A program made the translations under genes and the position numbers. DNA of 64,000 nt from DATLGB01 sp963726825. Lineage in GTDB: Bacteria; Actinomycetota; Thermoleophilia; Solirubrobacterales; Solirubrobacteraceae. The stretch lies in assembly GCA_963726825.1 (NCBI GenBank), contig CAVSDT010000002.1, positions 1,922,001-1,986,000 of the forward strand. The letters are read 5' to 3'. This document shows, in pieces, positions 19,759 to 27,867 of the stretch. The notes below the pieces were generated by a model. The model had not been told where the DNA came from and did not search any database. It was given only the letters and a program-made list of their open reading frames with translations. Numbering within the stretch: position 1 is the stretch's first letter; each line of letters begins with the position of its first letter.

Positions 19759-20993
19759 GCGGTGACCGTGACGCCCTTGGGCACGACCACGACGCCGGCG
19801 TCGGACACCGTGAAGCGCGCCCGGTCGGCCTCGGGGTCGACGCCGATCTGCGCCCCGCGCTCGACGACGACGTTCTTGTCGAGGATCGCGTTGCGCACGA
19901 TCGCGCCGTTGCCGACGTCGACGCCCGGGAACAACACGGCGCCCGTCACCTCGGCGTAGGAGTGCACGTGCACGCTCGGAGACAGGACGGAGCGGCGCAC
20001 CGTCGCCCCGGACACCACGACGCCGGCGCACACCATCGAGTCCAGCGCCGTGCCGATCCGTCCGTCCTCCTCGAAGACGAACTTCGCCGGCGGCAGCGGC
20101 TCGGGCAGCGTCAGGATCGGCCACTCGCGGTTGTAGAGGTTGAACACCGGGTGGACGGAGACGAGGTCCATGTGCGCGTCGTAGAACGCGTCGAGCGTCC
20201 CGACGTCGCGCCAGTACCCGGCGTCGCGCTCGGTGGCGCCGGGGACGTCGTTGGTGGAGAAGTCGTACACGTGCGCGTCGCCCGTGGCCACGAGCGCCGG
20301 GACGATGTCGCCGCCCATGTCGTGACCCGAGCCGCCCGCCGTCGCGTCGCGGGTGACGATGTCGACGAGCGTCTCGGTCTTGAACACGTAGTTGCCCATC
20401 GAGGCGTAGACCATGTCGGGCGCGTCGTGGAGGCCGACCGCGTCGGTGGGCTTCTCCCGGAACGCCGTCACGCGCGTGCCGTCGGCCTCGACGACGCCGA
20501 ACTGGTCGGCCTGGTCCAGCGGCGCGCGCAGCGCCGCGACCGTCACGCCCGCCCCCGTGGCGATGTGCTGGTCGACCATCTGGGACGGGTCCATCCGGTA
20601 GATGTGGTCGGCCCCGAAGACGGCGATGTTGCGCGGCCGCTCGTCCGTGATCAGGTTGAGGTTCTGATAGATCGCGTCGGCCGAGCCCTGGAACCACTGC
20701 GGGCCGCGGCGCATCTGCGCGGGCACCGGCGCGACGTAGTTGCCCAGCAGCGGCGACAGCCGCCACGTCGTCGACAGGTGGCGGTCCAGCGAGTGGCTCT
20801 TGTACTGCGTGAGCACGACGATCTTGCGGTAGCCGGCGTTGACGAGGTTCGACAGCGCGAAGTCGATCAGCCGGTAGTTGCCACCGAAGGGCACGGCGGG
20901 CTTGGCGCGGTCGGCGGTCAGCGGCGCGAGCCGCTTGCCCTCGCCCCCGGCGAGGACGATCGCGAGGACGTCGAGCTGGTCGCGGGCACTCAT
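19755..20993 (-). CDS. glgC: Glucose-1-phosphate adenylyltransferase
   Basis: ADP-glucose pyrophosphorylase (412 aa), making ADP-glucose from ATP and glucose-1-phosphate for alpha-glucan synthesis. The nucleotide-binding start VLAGGEGKRLAPLT, the RAKPAVPFGG and YRLIDFALSN segments, and FGADHIYRMD are diagnostic. The C-terminal part is a left-handed beta-helix of allosteric type. Start overlaps the pgm stop (ATGA) and its stop overlaps glgA (GTGA), so all three are co-translated. Confidence 0.96.
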   Translation of the reverse strand: MSARDQLDVLAIVLAGGEGKRLAPLTADRAKPAVPFGGNYRLIDFALSNLVNAGYRKIVVLTQYKSHSLDRHLSTTWRLSPLLGNYVAPVPAQMRRGPQWFQGSADAIYQNLNLITDERPRNIAVFGADHIYRMDPSQMVDQHIATGAGVTVAALRAPLDQADQFGVVEADGTRVTAFREKPTDAVGLHDAPDMVYASMGNYVFKTETLVDIVTRDATAGGSGHDMGGDIVPALVATGDAHVYDFSTNDVPGATERDAGYWRDVGTLDAFYDAHMDLVSVHPVFNLYNREWPILTLPEPLPPAKFVFEEDGRIGTALDSMVCAGVVVSGATVRRSVLSPSVHVHSYAEVTGAVLFPGVDVGNGAIVRNAILDKNVVVERGAQIGVDPEADRARFTVSDAGVVVVPKGVTVTA

Positions 20994-22651
20994 GCGCTGG
21001 CCTTCAACGCCGCGCCCACGAGCTCCTGCGCCTCCTCGACGATCCGATCGAGCCGATCCGGCCCGTCCAGGCTCTCCGCGTAGACCTTGTAGACGTCCTC
21101 GGTCCCCGACGGGCGGGCCGCGAACCAGCCGTGCTCGGCGACCACCTTCAGGCCGCCGATCGCCGCGCCGTTGCCGGGAGCCTCGGTGAGCTTCGCCGTG
21201 ATCGGCTCACCCGCCAGCGCGTCGCCCGAGACGTCGTCGGCCGACAGGGCCTTGAGCGCCGCCTTCTCGCGCGCGCCCGCGGCGACGTCGATGCGGGTGT
21301 AGGCCGGTTCGAGGCCGAAGCGCTCGATCAGCCCGCGGTAGCGCTGCCCGGGGTCGACGTCCGTGCGCGCGAGCATCTCGGCCGCGAGCAAGCAGGGGAT
21401 CAGCCCGTCCTTGTCCGTGCTCCACGGGCCGCCGTCGCGGCGCAGGAACGAGGCGCCCGCGCTCTCCTCCCCGCCGAAGCCGAGCGAGCCGTCCAGCAGC
21501 CCGTCGACGAACCACTTGAAGCCGACGGGGACCTCGACGAGCGTGCGGTCCAGGTCCTCGGCGACGGCGTCGATGACGCTCGAGGACACGAGGGTCTTGC
21601 CGATCCCGGTGGCGGCGGGCCAGCCCCGCCCGTCCGTCCCGAAGAGGTAGGCGATCGCCGCGGCGAGGGCGTGGTTGGGGTTCAGCAGCCCGGCGGACGG
21701 GGTCACGATGCCGTGGCGGTCGGCGTCGGGGTCGTTGGCGACGCAGAGGTCGAAGCGGTCCGCCTGGTCCGTGAGCCGGGCCATCGCGTGGGCGGAGGAG
21801 CAGTCCATCCGGATCTTGCCGTCCCAGTCGAGCGGGACGAAGGCGAAGGTCGGGTCCACCGCGTCGGAGGTGAGCGTGACGTCGAGCCCGTGGCGCTCCC
21901 CGATGGCCCGCCAGTACTCGAGGCTCGCGCCGCCGAGCGGGTCGACGCCCAGGCGCACGCCCGCCTCCCGGATCGCGTCGAGGTCGATCACCGCGCCGAG
22001 GTCGTCGACGTAGGCGCTGACGTAGTCGCGCCGATGCACGCAGTCGCGCCGCAGCCCCTGCTCGTACGGGAGGCGCTGGATCCCCGCGCCGCCGGCGGCG
22101 AGCAGCTCGTTGGCGAGGTCCTGGATCGCGCCCGTGACGTCCGTGCCGGCCGGCCCGCCGTGCGGCGGGTTGTACTTGACGCCGCCGTCGCGCGGCGGGT
22201 TGTGCGACGGGGTCACGACGATGCCGTCCGCCGTCCCGCGCCCGCCGGACCGGTTGTGGGTGAGGATCGCGTGCGAGATCGCCGGTGTCGGGGTCGCGGC
22301 GTCGGCCTCTGCGAGCACCACGTCGACGCCGTGGGCGGCCAGCACCTCCACGATCGTGCGCGCCGCCGGGGCGCTCAGGGCGTGGGTGTCGGCGCCGAGG
22401 AAGAGCGGGCCGTCCGTGCCGGCCTCGCGGCGGAAGCGGCACACCGCCTCGGCGACGGCGGCGACGTGCGCCTCCTGGAACGTGCCGTCCAGCGACGAGC
22501 CGCGGTGGCCGGAGGTCCCGAAGGACACCCGCTGCGCCGGGTCGCCGGGATCCGGTGTCCGGTCGTGGTAGGCGGCGATCAGCGCGTCGACGTCGACGAG
22601 GTCGCTCGGCTCGGGCGCCTGGCCGGCGCGTGGATCGGTCCTGCTGCTCAT
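20990..22651 (-). CDS. pgm: Phosphoglucomutase, alpha-D-glucose phosphate-specific
   Basis: Interconverts glucose-6-phosphate and glucose-1-phosphate (553 aa). The phosphoserine loop TPSHNPPRDGG, the N-terminal RVSFGTSGHRGS, the metal loop NDPDADRHG and the C-terminal phosphate-binding ARPSGTED are present. ATG 22651 has a GGGAG ribosome site; longer upstream codons lie in the divergent promoter region. It is the first gene of pgm-glgC-glgA, feeding glucose-1-phosphate to both downstream enzymes. Confidence 0.95.
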   Translation of the reverse strand: MSSRTDPRAGQAPEPSDLVDVDALIAAYHDRTPDPGDPAQRVSFGTSGHRGSSLDGTFQEAHVAAVAEAVCRFRREAGTDGPLFLGADTHALSAPAARTIVEVLAAHGVDVVLAEADAATPTPAISHAILTHNRSGGRGTADGIVVTPSHNPPRDGGVKYNPPHGGPAGTDVTGAIQDLANELLAAGGAGIQRLPYEQGLRRDCVHRRDYVSAYVDDLGAVIDLDAIREAGVRLGVDPLGGASLEYWRAIGERHGLDVTLTSDAVDPTFAFVPLDWDGKIRMDCSSAHAMARLTDQADRFDLCVANDPDADRHGIVTPSAGLLNPNHALAAAIAYLFGTDGRGWPAATGIGKTLVSSSVIDAVAEDLDRTLVEVPVGFKWFVDGLLDGSLGFGGEESAGASFLRRDGGPWSTDKDGLIPCLLAAEMLARTDVDPGQRYRGLIERFGLEPAYTRIDVAAGAREKAALKALSADDVSGDALAGEPITAKLTEAPGNGAAIGGLKVVAEHGWFAARPSGTEDVYKVYAESLDGPDRLDRIVEEAQELVGAALKASA

Positions 22652-22708
22652 GTGTCTCCCTCTCTCCCGGGAGGCATCCTTGCACGCGCGTCGAGCCGCC
22701 GTGTGCAG

Positions 22709-22726
22709 TGTCACAAACGTGTTACA
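22709..22726. promoter_or_regulatory. Inverted repeat in the divergent pgm promoter region
   Basis: TGTCACA (22709-22715) and TGTTACA (22720-22726), separated by four bases, are inverted repeats with one mismatch. The element is in an unusually AT-rich patch of the 148-bp divergent gap between pgm and the small CX4C gene. A -10-like CATACT follows at 22737-22742 for the rightward gene. It may be the operator for a regulator of the glycogen operon, the small gene, or both. Confidence 0.4.
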
Positions 22727-22799
22727 AAGTCTGACGCATACTGATGGAGGCCGCGTCCCCCCGCGCGGTGCCGTCCACTCCCCAAGAAAGGCCTCCCCC

Positions 22800-22946
22800 A
22801 TGGCCCAACGTACCATCGGCCGGATCTTCGAGATCCTCCGCCGCCCCGCCACCGGCGAGCCCCAGGTGCACTTCCACCAGGGCCCCGACCACGCGCCCGC
22901 CGTCTGCCACGACGAGGGCTGCAACCTCCCCCGCCTGAGCGTCTAG
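22800..22946 (+). CDS. Small conserved-looking CX4C protein
   Basis: A 48-aa protein: a basic amphipathic start (MAQRTIGRIFEILRRPATG), a His-rich QVHFHQGPDH segment and a C-terminal CHDEGC followed by NLPRLSV. The two cysteines and nearby histidines could bind a metal. AAGAAAGG at 22784-22791 is a good ribosome site and codon use is typical of its neighbours, which supports a real gene. It is transcribed divergently from pgm. Function not recognised. Confidence 0.65.
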   Translation: MAQRTIGRIFEILRRPATGEPQVHFHQGPDHAPAVCHDEGCNLPRLSV

Positions 22947-22979
22947 GACGCCCAGGCCGGGAGGCGGGCCGCCGGCTCG

Positions 22980-23354
22980 CTAGAGCCCGGCGGCCGGCTG
23001 CTCGTACGTGTGCGCTTGCGCGTAGGGCATCGGCCCCGTGCCGTTGCCCGCGCGCGGTCCGCGGCGCTTGTCGCGCAATCGCTTGACCTGCCTCGAGAGG
23101 TCCTCGGACAAGAGGTTGATCGCCCGCGGCATCTCGCGCGCGGCCTCCTTCGCACACAGCGTCGCGCCCTTGAGGTGCAGCGTGGCCTCGGCCTTCTGCG
23201 ACAGGGGGTTCGACGGGTTGCGCTCCTCACAGAGCTCGACCCGCAGGACGGCCAGGTCGCTCACCTGCCTCGACACCTTGTCGAACCGGCGGGTGATCAG
23301 CTCTCGGAGCTCTTCCGTGACGGGAAGGTTGCGTCCGTGGACCTCGATCTGCAT
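22980..23354 (-). CDS. hpf: Ribosome hibernation promoting factor, short form
   Basis: HPF/RaiA-type protein (124 aa) that binds the 30S decoding region and inactivates idle ribosomes. The start MQIEVHGRNLPVTEELREL and the basic helix region are typical. It stops after the N-terminal domain and a short tail, so the C-terminal dimerisation domain of the long actinobacterial HPF, which makes 100S particles, is missing here. AAAGGGG precedes the ATG. A promoter is visible upstream. Confidence 0.88.
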   Translation of the reverse strand: MQIEVHGRNLPVTEELRELITRRFDKVSRQVSDLAVLRVELCEERNPSNPLSQKAEATLHLKGATLCAKEAAREMPRAINLLSEDLSRQVKRLRDKRRGPRAGNGTGPMPYAQAHTYEQPAAGL

Positions 23355-23395
23355 GGGACCCCTTTCGTGGGTTCCTGACTGTCGCTGACATGTCG

Positions 23396-23425
23396 ATCGT
23401 ATCGATCTGCACGAGGAGAGGGCAA
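23396..23425 (-). promoter_or_regulatory. Predicted promoter of hpf
   Basis: On the minus strand, TTGCCC (23425-23420) is followed after 18 bp by TACGAT (23401-23396), which would start transcription about 35 nt before the hpf ATG. Both boxes keep the strongest sigma-70-type positions. The gap to comF (88 bp) leaves room for a separate hpf transcription unit. Confidence 0.45.
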
Positions 23426-23442
23426 GCGACACCCGTCCAGTG

Positions 23443-24135
23443 TCAGCTGGCCCGCGTGTAGGTCACCGCGTTGACCTGTGCCACCCCTGCGGCGAGCAGG
23501 GCCTCGGCGCACGCGCGCAGCGTCGCCCCCGTGGTGTGCACGTCGTCGACCAGCAGCACGCGCTCGGCCCCGAGCGGTGCCGTCACCCCGACGCGCAGGC
23601 GCCCCGTCGCCAGGCGCTCCGCGCGCCCCGCCCCGAGCTGGCGGGGGCCACCCGCCCGCTGCAGCGCCGGCCGCAGCGGCAGCCCGAGCCGCGCCGCGAC
23701 CCCCGCGGCGAGGTCCCCGGCGGGATCGAACCCCCGGCGCCGGCGTCGCGCCGCCGCGGCCGGGACGGCGACCACGACGGTCGCGCCCCCGCGCGCCCAG
23801 ACCGGGAGGTTCGTGGCGACCTGTGCCGCCATCAGGTCGAGCACCGGGAGCGCCCCGCGGAACTTCAGCGCGTGGAGGAGATCCCGTGCCGGACCCTCGT
23901 GGGCCAGCGGCGCCCAGGCCGAGGCCAGCGGCCCGTCCCGCTCCCGGCACCGCCGGCCCCCGTGGGCCAGGAGGCCGCAGCGGCGGCAGACGTCGGGCCC
24001 GAGCCACGGCAGGGCGCGCAGGCAGGCGGGGCACAGCGCGGGCGCGTCCGCGGCCGGCAGCGGCCCCCGGCAGCTGACGCACAGCGGCGGCACGACGAGC
24101 GCCAGCGCGCGAGCGGTGAGGGTGGCGAGTGGCAT
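23443..24135 (-). CDS. comF: ComF family protein (phosphoribosyltransferase domain)
   Basis: ComF-type protein (230 aa from ATG 24135). The N-terminus has paired zinc-ribbon cysteines (CVSCRGPLP, CPAC, CRRCG) and the C-terminus has the PRPP-binding loop VLLVDDVHTTGATL. ComF proteins help single-stranded DNA handling during natural transformation in some bacteria; in actinobacteria the role is untested. A GTG/ATG further upstream (24201) would overlap the divergent ctaG promoter and is less likely. Confidence 0.88.
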   Translation of the reverse strand: MPLATLTARALALVVPPLCVSCRGPLPAADAPALCPACLRALPWLGPDVCRRCGLLAHGGRRCRERDGPLASAWAPLAHEGPARDLLHALKFRGALPVLDLMAAQVATNLPVWARGGATVVVAVPAAAARRRRRGFDPAGDLAAGVAARLGLPLRPALQRAGGPRQLGAGRAERLATGRLRVGVTAPLGAERVLLVDDVHTTGATLRACAEALLAAGVAQVNAVTYTRAS

Positions 24136-24205
24136 GCGCCCTTGAGCCTGACGGCGCCCGCCGTGACGGAACAAGACCGGATCGTGCCTAGCCTGTGACA
24201 TCGCC

Positions 24206-25063
24206 GTGCCGGAACGCTCCCTGCCCGTCGACGTCTCCTGGGACCTCGCCCCGACGGTCCTCCTGTCGATCGTCGTCTACGGGTGGGCGTACGTGTACCG
24301 CTGGCGCACGGTGCGCGCCGACCACGGCCCGCGCGGCGCCCGCCGGCGCCACCTCGTCCTGTGGTTCGCGGGCCTCGGGTGCATCTTCCTCGCCCTCTGC
24401 TCGCCGGTCGACGCGATCGCGACCGACCTCGCGTCCGCCCACATGGTCCAGCACCTGCTGCTCGCCGACCTCGCGCCGATCGCGCTGATCCTCGGCCTGA
24501 CCAAGATCATGCTGCGACCCGTCACGCGGGTGATCAACGCGATCGAGCGCAAGGCGGGCTGGTTCGGCTCCCCCGTCTTCGGCGTGCTGGCCTACGTCGG
24601 GGTGATGTGGGCCTGGCACGTCCCGGCGCTCTACGACCTCACGCTCAGCAACGGCGCGGTCCACGTCTTCGAGCACATCACCTTCCTGGCGGCCGGCTCG
24701 ATCTACTGGTGGCACCTGATCTCCCCGATCCGCTCGCGCCTGCGGCTCGGCGGCATGGCGCCCGTCGCCTACATGGCCTCGACCAAGCTGCTCGTCGGCG
24801 GCCTCGGGGTGCTCCTGACGTTCTACCCCTCGCTGCTCTACACGCCCTACGACATCGACGGCGCGACCCACTGGGGCATGTCGGCCCTCGACGACCAGCA
24901 CGTCGCCGGCGCGATCATGGGCCTCGAGCAGTCCTTCGTGATGGGGATCGGCCTCGCCTACCTGTTCGCGCGCATGCTGCGGGAGTCCGACAACGCCAAC
25001 CGGCGCGAGGAGCAGCTGGAGGACGCGCGCGAGGCGCGCGACCGGGCGGCCGCGTCGGGCTGA
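24206..25063 (+). CDS. ctaG: Cytochrome c oxidase assembly protein CtaG (caa3 type)
   Basis: Polytopic membrane protein (285 aa) of the Bacillus CtaG family, needed to assemble caa3-type cytochrome oxidase. About seven hydrophobic helices are visible, with the conserved AHMVQHLLLADLAP, VMWAWHVPALYD and FEHITFLAAGSIYWW motifs whose His residues are thought to bind copper or haem. GTG 24206 starts it. The last 25 residues are a charged cytoplasmic tail. No oxidase subunit gene is adjacent. Confidence 0.92.
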   Translation: MPERSLPVDVSWDLAPTVLLSIVVYGWAYVYRWRTVRADHGPRGARRRHLVLWFAGLGCIFLALCSPVDAIATDLASAHMVQHLLLADLAPIALILGLTKIMLRPVTRVINAIERKAGWFGSPVFGVLAYVGVMWAWHVPALYDLTLSNGAVHVFEHITFLAAGSIYWWHLISPIRSRLRLGGMAPVAYMASTKLLVGGLGVLLTFYPSLLYTPYDIDGATHWGMSALDDQHVAGAIMGLEQSFVMGIGLAYLFARMLRESDNANRREEQLEDAREARDRAAASG

Positions 25064-25228
25064 GCGCCGTCCGCCGCGGGCGGTGAGGGCGGTTCGCGAG
25101 ACGCACCACCCCCTCCCGCCGAGACCGTGGTCAGCCGCAAGGACCGATGCGGTTCACCGGCCCGACCACGCCTCCCCGCGGACGACGTGGCAGGCCTGGC
25201 GAACCTGGCCCGCACCCGCCCCGCGGCC
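25064..25228. other. Convergent gap between ctaG and the UGP gene
   Basis: These 165 bp between two converging genes contain no convincing gene. A short CCGCC/GGCGG dyad close to the ctaG stop (about 25068-25083) could act as a weak terminator. Nothing else was seen. Confidence 0.5.
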
Positions 25229-26599
25229 TCACCCCGCCAGGATCGTCCCGTCCTCGATCTCCTCGTCGCCGTCGACCGTCACGTCCCCCCGGACGACCAC
25301 GTCGGCGCCGAACACCGCGTCGCCGGAGACCGTCAGCGACGTCGCCTCGACCAGCGACGGCGGGCCGTCGGGGAAGCGCTCGTCGAAGTCGCGCACGAGC
25401 TTGTAGGCGTCGGAGAGGTCGACCAGGGGGGCGCCCGACAGGCCGGCGGCCAGGGACAGCCGGGCGTCGTCGGAGAGCGCGTAGACGTCCGAGCGCAGCA
25501 GCAGCAGGTCGCTCGTCGTCTTGACGGGCACGAACCGCTCGCGCGGGACGTGGAGCGCCACGGCGCCCTCGAAGACGCCGATCGCCGAGCCCATCGCGGT
25601 CTCGATCTGGAGCACCTCCGGGGACGCCTTGTCCCCCGGGTCGACGGTCTTGCGGTTGACGATCATCGGCAGGCCGAGGACGGAGCCGCGGGCCCGCATC
25701 ACCTCCGACAGCGCCCGGAGGTCGATCCAGAGGTTGTTCGCGTTGAAGAAGCGGTGGCGATCGGTGTCCATGAACGACGCCTGGTCGTCCTCCGGGACCT
25801 GCGCCGTCTCGCGCAGCACGAGCTGCCCGTCGGCCTTGCGCACGGCGAGGTGCCCGCCCTTCTTGTCGGCCGGCGTGCGGTCGACGGACTCGGACGCGAA
25901 CGGCGCGCCCGACCCCGCGAACCAGGCGAGGATGCGCGGCTCGAACGTCGCGCCGAGGTTGTCGACGTTGGAGACGAACGCGTAGCGGTAGCCCTCGTCG
26001 AGCAGCCGCTCGAGGGTGCCCGACCCCACGAGCGCCGGGTACAGGTCGCCGTGGCCCGGCGGGCACCACTCCAGGGCCGGGTCCGGCGGCCACTGCACGG
26101 GCTCGAGGTCGTCGGCGCGCAGCTTCGGCTCGCGGTTCTGCAGGAAGTCCAGCGGGACGTCGACCTCGAGGTCGTCGTAGGCCTGCAGCGCGTCCAGCGA
26201 CGCCTCCTGGGTCGCGAAGGAGTGCATCAGCAGCAGGGGCAGCCGGGCGCCGGACGCGCGCCGCAGCGCGAGCACCTGGCGGGCGGTCACGTCGAGGAAC
26301 GTGAGGCCGTCCTTGACCGGGAGGAGGGACTTGGGGCCGGTCATCCCCATCGAGGTGCCGAGCCCGCCGTTGAGCTTGATCACGACGGCCTGGTCGAGCA
26401 GCTCGGTCGCGACGGCGTCGTCGGGGAGGTCCTCGAAGCGCGGGAACGACTCGACGGGGTCCAGGTCGGCCTCGGGCATCATGCCCGTCTCCCCCGCCTC
26501 CAGGAGCTCGTAGTAGTGGCGGAAGGTGTCGATCGCCGCGTCGGCCAGGCCGTCGGCGCGCATCTTCTCGAGGCTGTGCTGCAGTCCGGTCTCGCTCAT
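25229..26599 (-). CDS. UTP-glucose-1-phosphate uridylyltransferase, UGP2 (eukaryotic-like) type
   Basis: UDP-glucose pyrophosphorylase of the UDPGP family (456 aa), making UDP-glucose for wall and capsule sugars. The signature LNGGLGTSMGMTGPKSLL is at about 76-93, with the FSNVDNLGATF-like metal region VSNVDNLGAT and the substrate-binding FFNANNLWIDL. This family differs from bacterial GalU. Its C-terminal part ends in a short beta-helix. It lies 11 bp after the short SAH-hydrolase gene in the same direction, so it is probably part of that transcript. Confidence 0.92.
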   Translation of the reverse strand: MSETGLQHSLEKMRADGLADAAIDTFRHYYELLEAGETGMMPEADLDPVESFPRFEDLPDDAVATELLDQAVVIKLNGGLGTSMGMTGPKSLLPVKDGLTFLDVTARQVLALRRASGARLPLLLMHSFATQEASLDALQAYDDLEVDVPLDFLQNREPKLRADDLEPVQWPPDPALEWCPPGHGDLYPALVGSGTLERLLDEGYRYAFVSNVDNLGATFEPRILAWFAGSGAPFASESVDRTPADKKGGHLAVRKADGQLVLRETAQVPEDDQASFMDTDRHRFFNANNLWIDLRALSEVMRARGSVLGLPMIVNRKTVDPGDKASPEVLQIETAMGSAIGVFEGAVALHVPRERFVPVKTTSDLLLLRSDVYALSDDARLSLAAGLSGAPLVDLSDAYKLVRDFDERFPDGPPSLVEATSLTVSGDAVFGADVVVRGDVTVDGDEEIEDGTILAG

Positions 26600-26610
26600 C
26601 GCGACCGAAC

Positions 26611-27846
26611 CTACCCCCAGGACGTCAAGTACTCCCGCTGGTCGTCGGTCATGTCGTCGACCCGCGCGCCGAGCGCCGCGAGCTTGAGGCGCGCGACCTC
26701 CCGGTCGACCGTGGCGGGCACGGGGTGCACCCGCGCGTCGAGGGTCCCCGCCGAGCGGACGAGGTGCTCGACCGCCAGCGCCTGCAGCGCGAAGGACATG
26801 TCCATCGTCTCCGGCGGGTGCCCCTGCCCGGCGGCGAGGTTCACCACGCGACCCGCGGCCAGCAGGTTCAACCGCCGGTCGCCGAGGTCGAAGGACTCCA
26901 CCAGCGGGAGGACCTCCTCCGAGCCTCCGACGGCGGCCGCGCGCAGGTCCGCGAGCGAGATCTCCACGTCGAAGTGCCCCGCGTTGGCCAGCACGGCGCC
27001 GTCCTTCATGCGGGCGAAGTGCTCGCCGCGCAGGACGTCGCGCGAGCCCGTCACCGTCACGAAGACGTCGCCGCGGGACGCCGCCTCCAGCGCGGGCATG
27101 ACCTCGAAGCCCGCCATCCGCGCCTCCAGCGCGCGCACGGGATCGACCTCGCAGACGATCACCTGCGCGCCGGCGCCGCGCGCGCGGTCGACGATCCCCC
27201 GCCCCGTCAGCCCGTAGCCGAGCACGACGATCGTCTTGCCCGCCAGCAGCAGGTTCGTCGCGCGGAGGATGCCGTCGAGCGTCGACTGCCCCGTGCCGTA
27301 GTGGTCGTTGAACAGCCGCTCGGTCTGGGCCTCGTTGACGGCGATCACGGGGACGGCGAGGCGCCCCTCGGCCTCGAGCGCGCGCACGCGCACCAGCCCG
27401 GTGGTCGTCTCCTCCGTGCCGCCGAGCAGGCCGGCGGTGCGGCCCGCGAGATGCAGGAACGCGATCAGGTCCGCGCCGTCGTCGAGGGTGACCTGCACGC
27501 CCCCGGCGACCGCCGCGGCGACGTTCTCGGCCGACTCGTCGGCCTCCTCCCCCCGCCGCGCGAGGACGGTGACGCCGGGCGCGGCGAGCGCCGCGACGAC
27601 GTCGTCCTGCGTCGACAGCGGATTGGCCGCGCACAGGGCGACCTCGGCCCCGCCCGCCGCGAGGGCGCGGACGAGCGTGGCCGTCTCGGCCGTCACGTGC
27701 AGGCACGCGGCGATCCGGACGCCGTCGAGCGGGCGCTCGACGCCGAAGCGCTCCCGGATGGAGCGCAGGACGGGCATCTGCCCGTCGACCCAGGCGATGC
27801 GAGCCTCGCCGCGGTCGGCGACGAGGCTCGGATCGGCCGAAGCCAT
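26611..27846 (-). CDS. Adenosylhomocysteinase-family protein, short form
   Basis: Short-form (411 aa) member of the S-adenosylhomocysteine hydrolase family, without the 40-residue insertion of the long form. The NAD-binding GYGLTGRG, the HLAGRTAG segment, EETTTGLVRVRALE and GHFDVEI are recognisable. Archaeal and Thermotoga-type enzymes have this length; some prefer S-inosylhomocysteine. It lies 21 bp after the long-form gene, so the operon carries two different family members. Whether this copy hydrolyses SAH itself is uncertain. Confidence 0.88.
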   Translation of the reverse strand: MASADPSLVADRGEARIAWVDGQMPVLRSIRERFGVERPLDGVRIAACLHVTAETATLVRALAAGGAEVALCAANPLSTQDDVVAALAAPGVTVLARRGEEADESAENVAAAVAGGVQVTLDDGADLIAFLHLAGRTAGLLGGTEETTTGLVRVRALEAEGRLAVPVIAVNEAQTERLFNDHYGTGQSTLDGILRATNLLLAGKTIVVLGYGLTGRGIVDRARGAGAQVIVCEVDPVRALEARMAGFEVMPALEAASRGDVFVTVTGSRDVLRGEHFARMKDGAVLANAGHFDVEISLADLRAAAVGGSEEVLPLVESFDLGDRRLNLLAAGRVVNLAAGQGHPPETMDMSFALQALAVEHLVRSAGTLDARVHPVPATVDREVARLKLAALGARVDDMTDDQREYLTSWG

Positions 27847-27867
27847 GGGGCTGTCCGCCCCCGGCGA

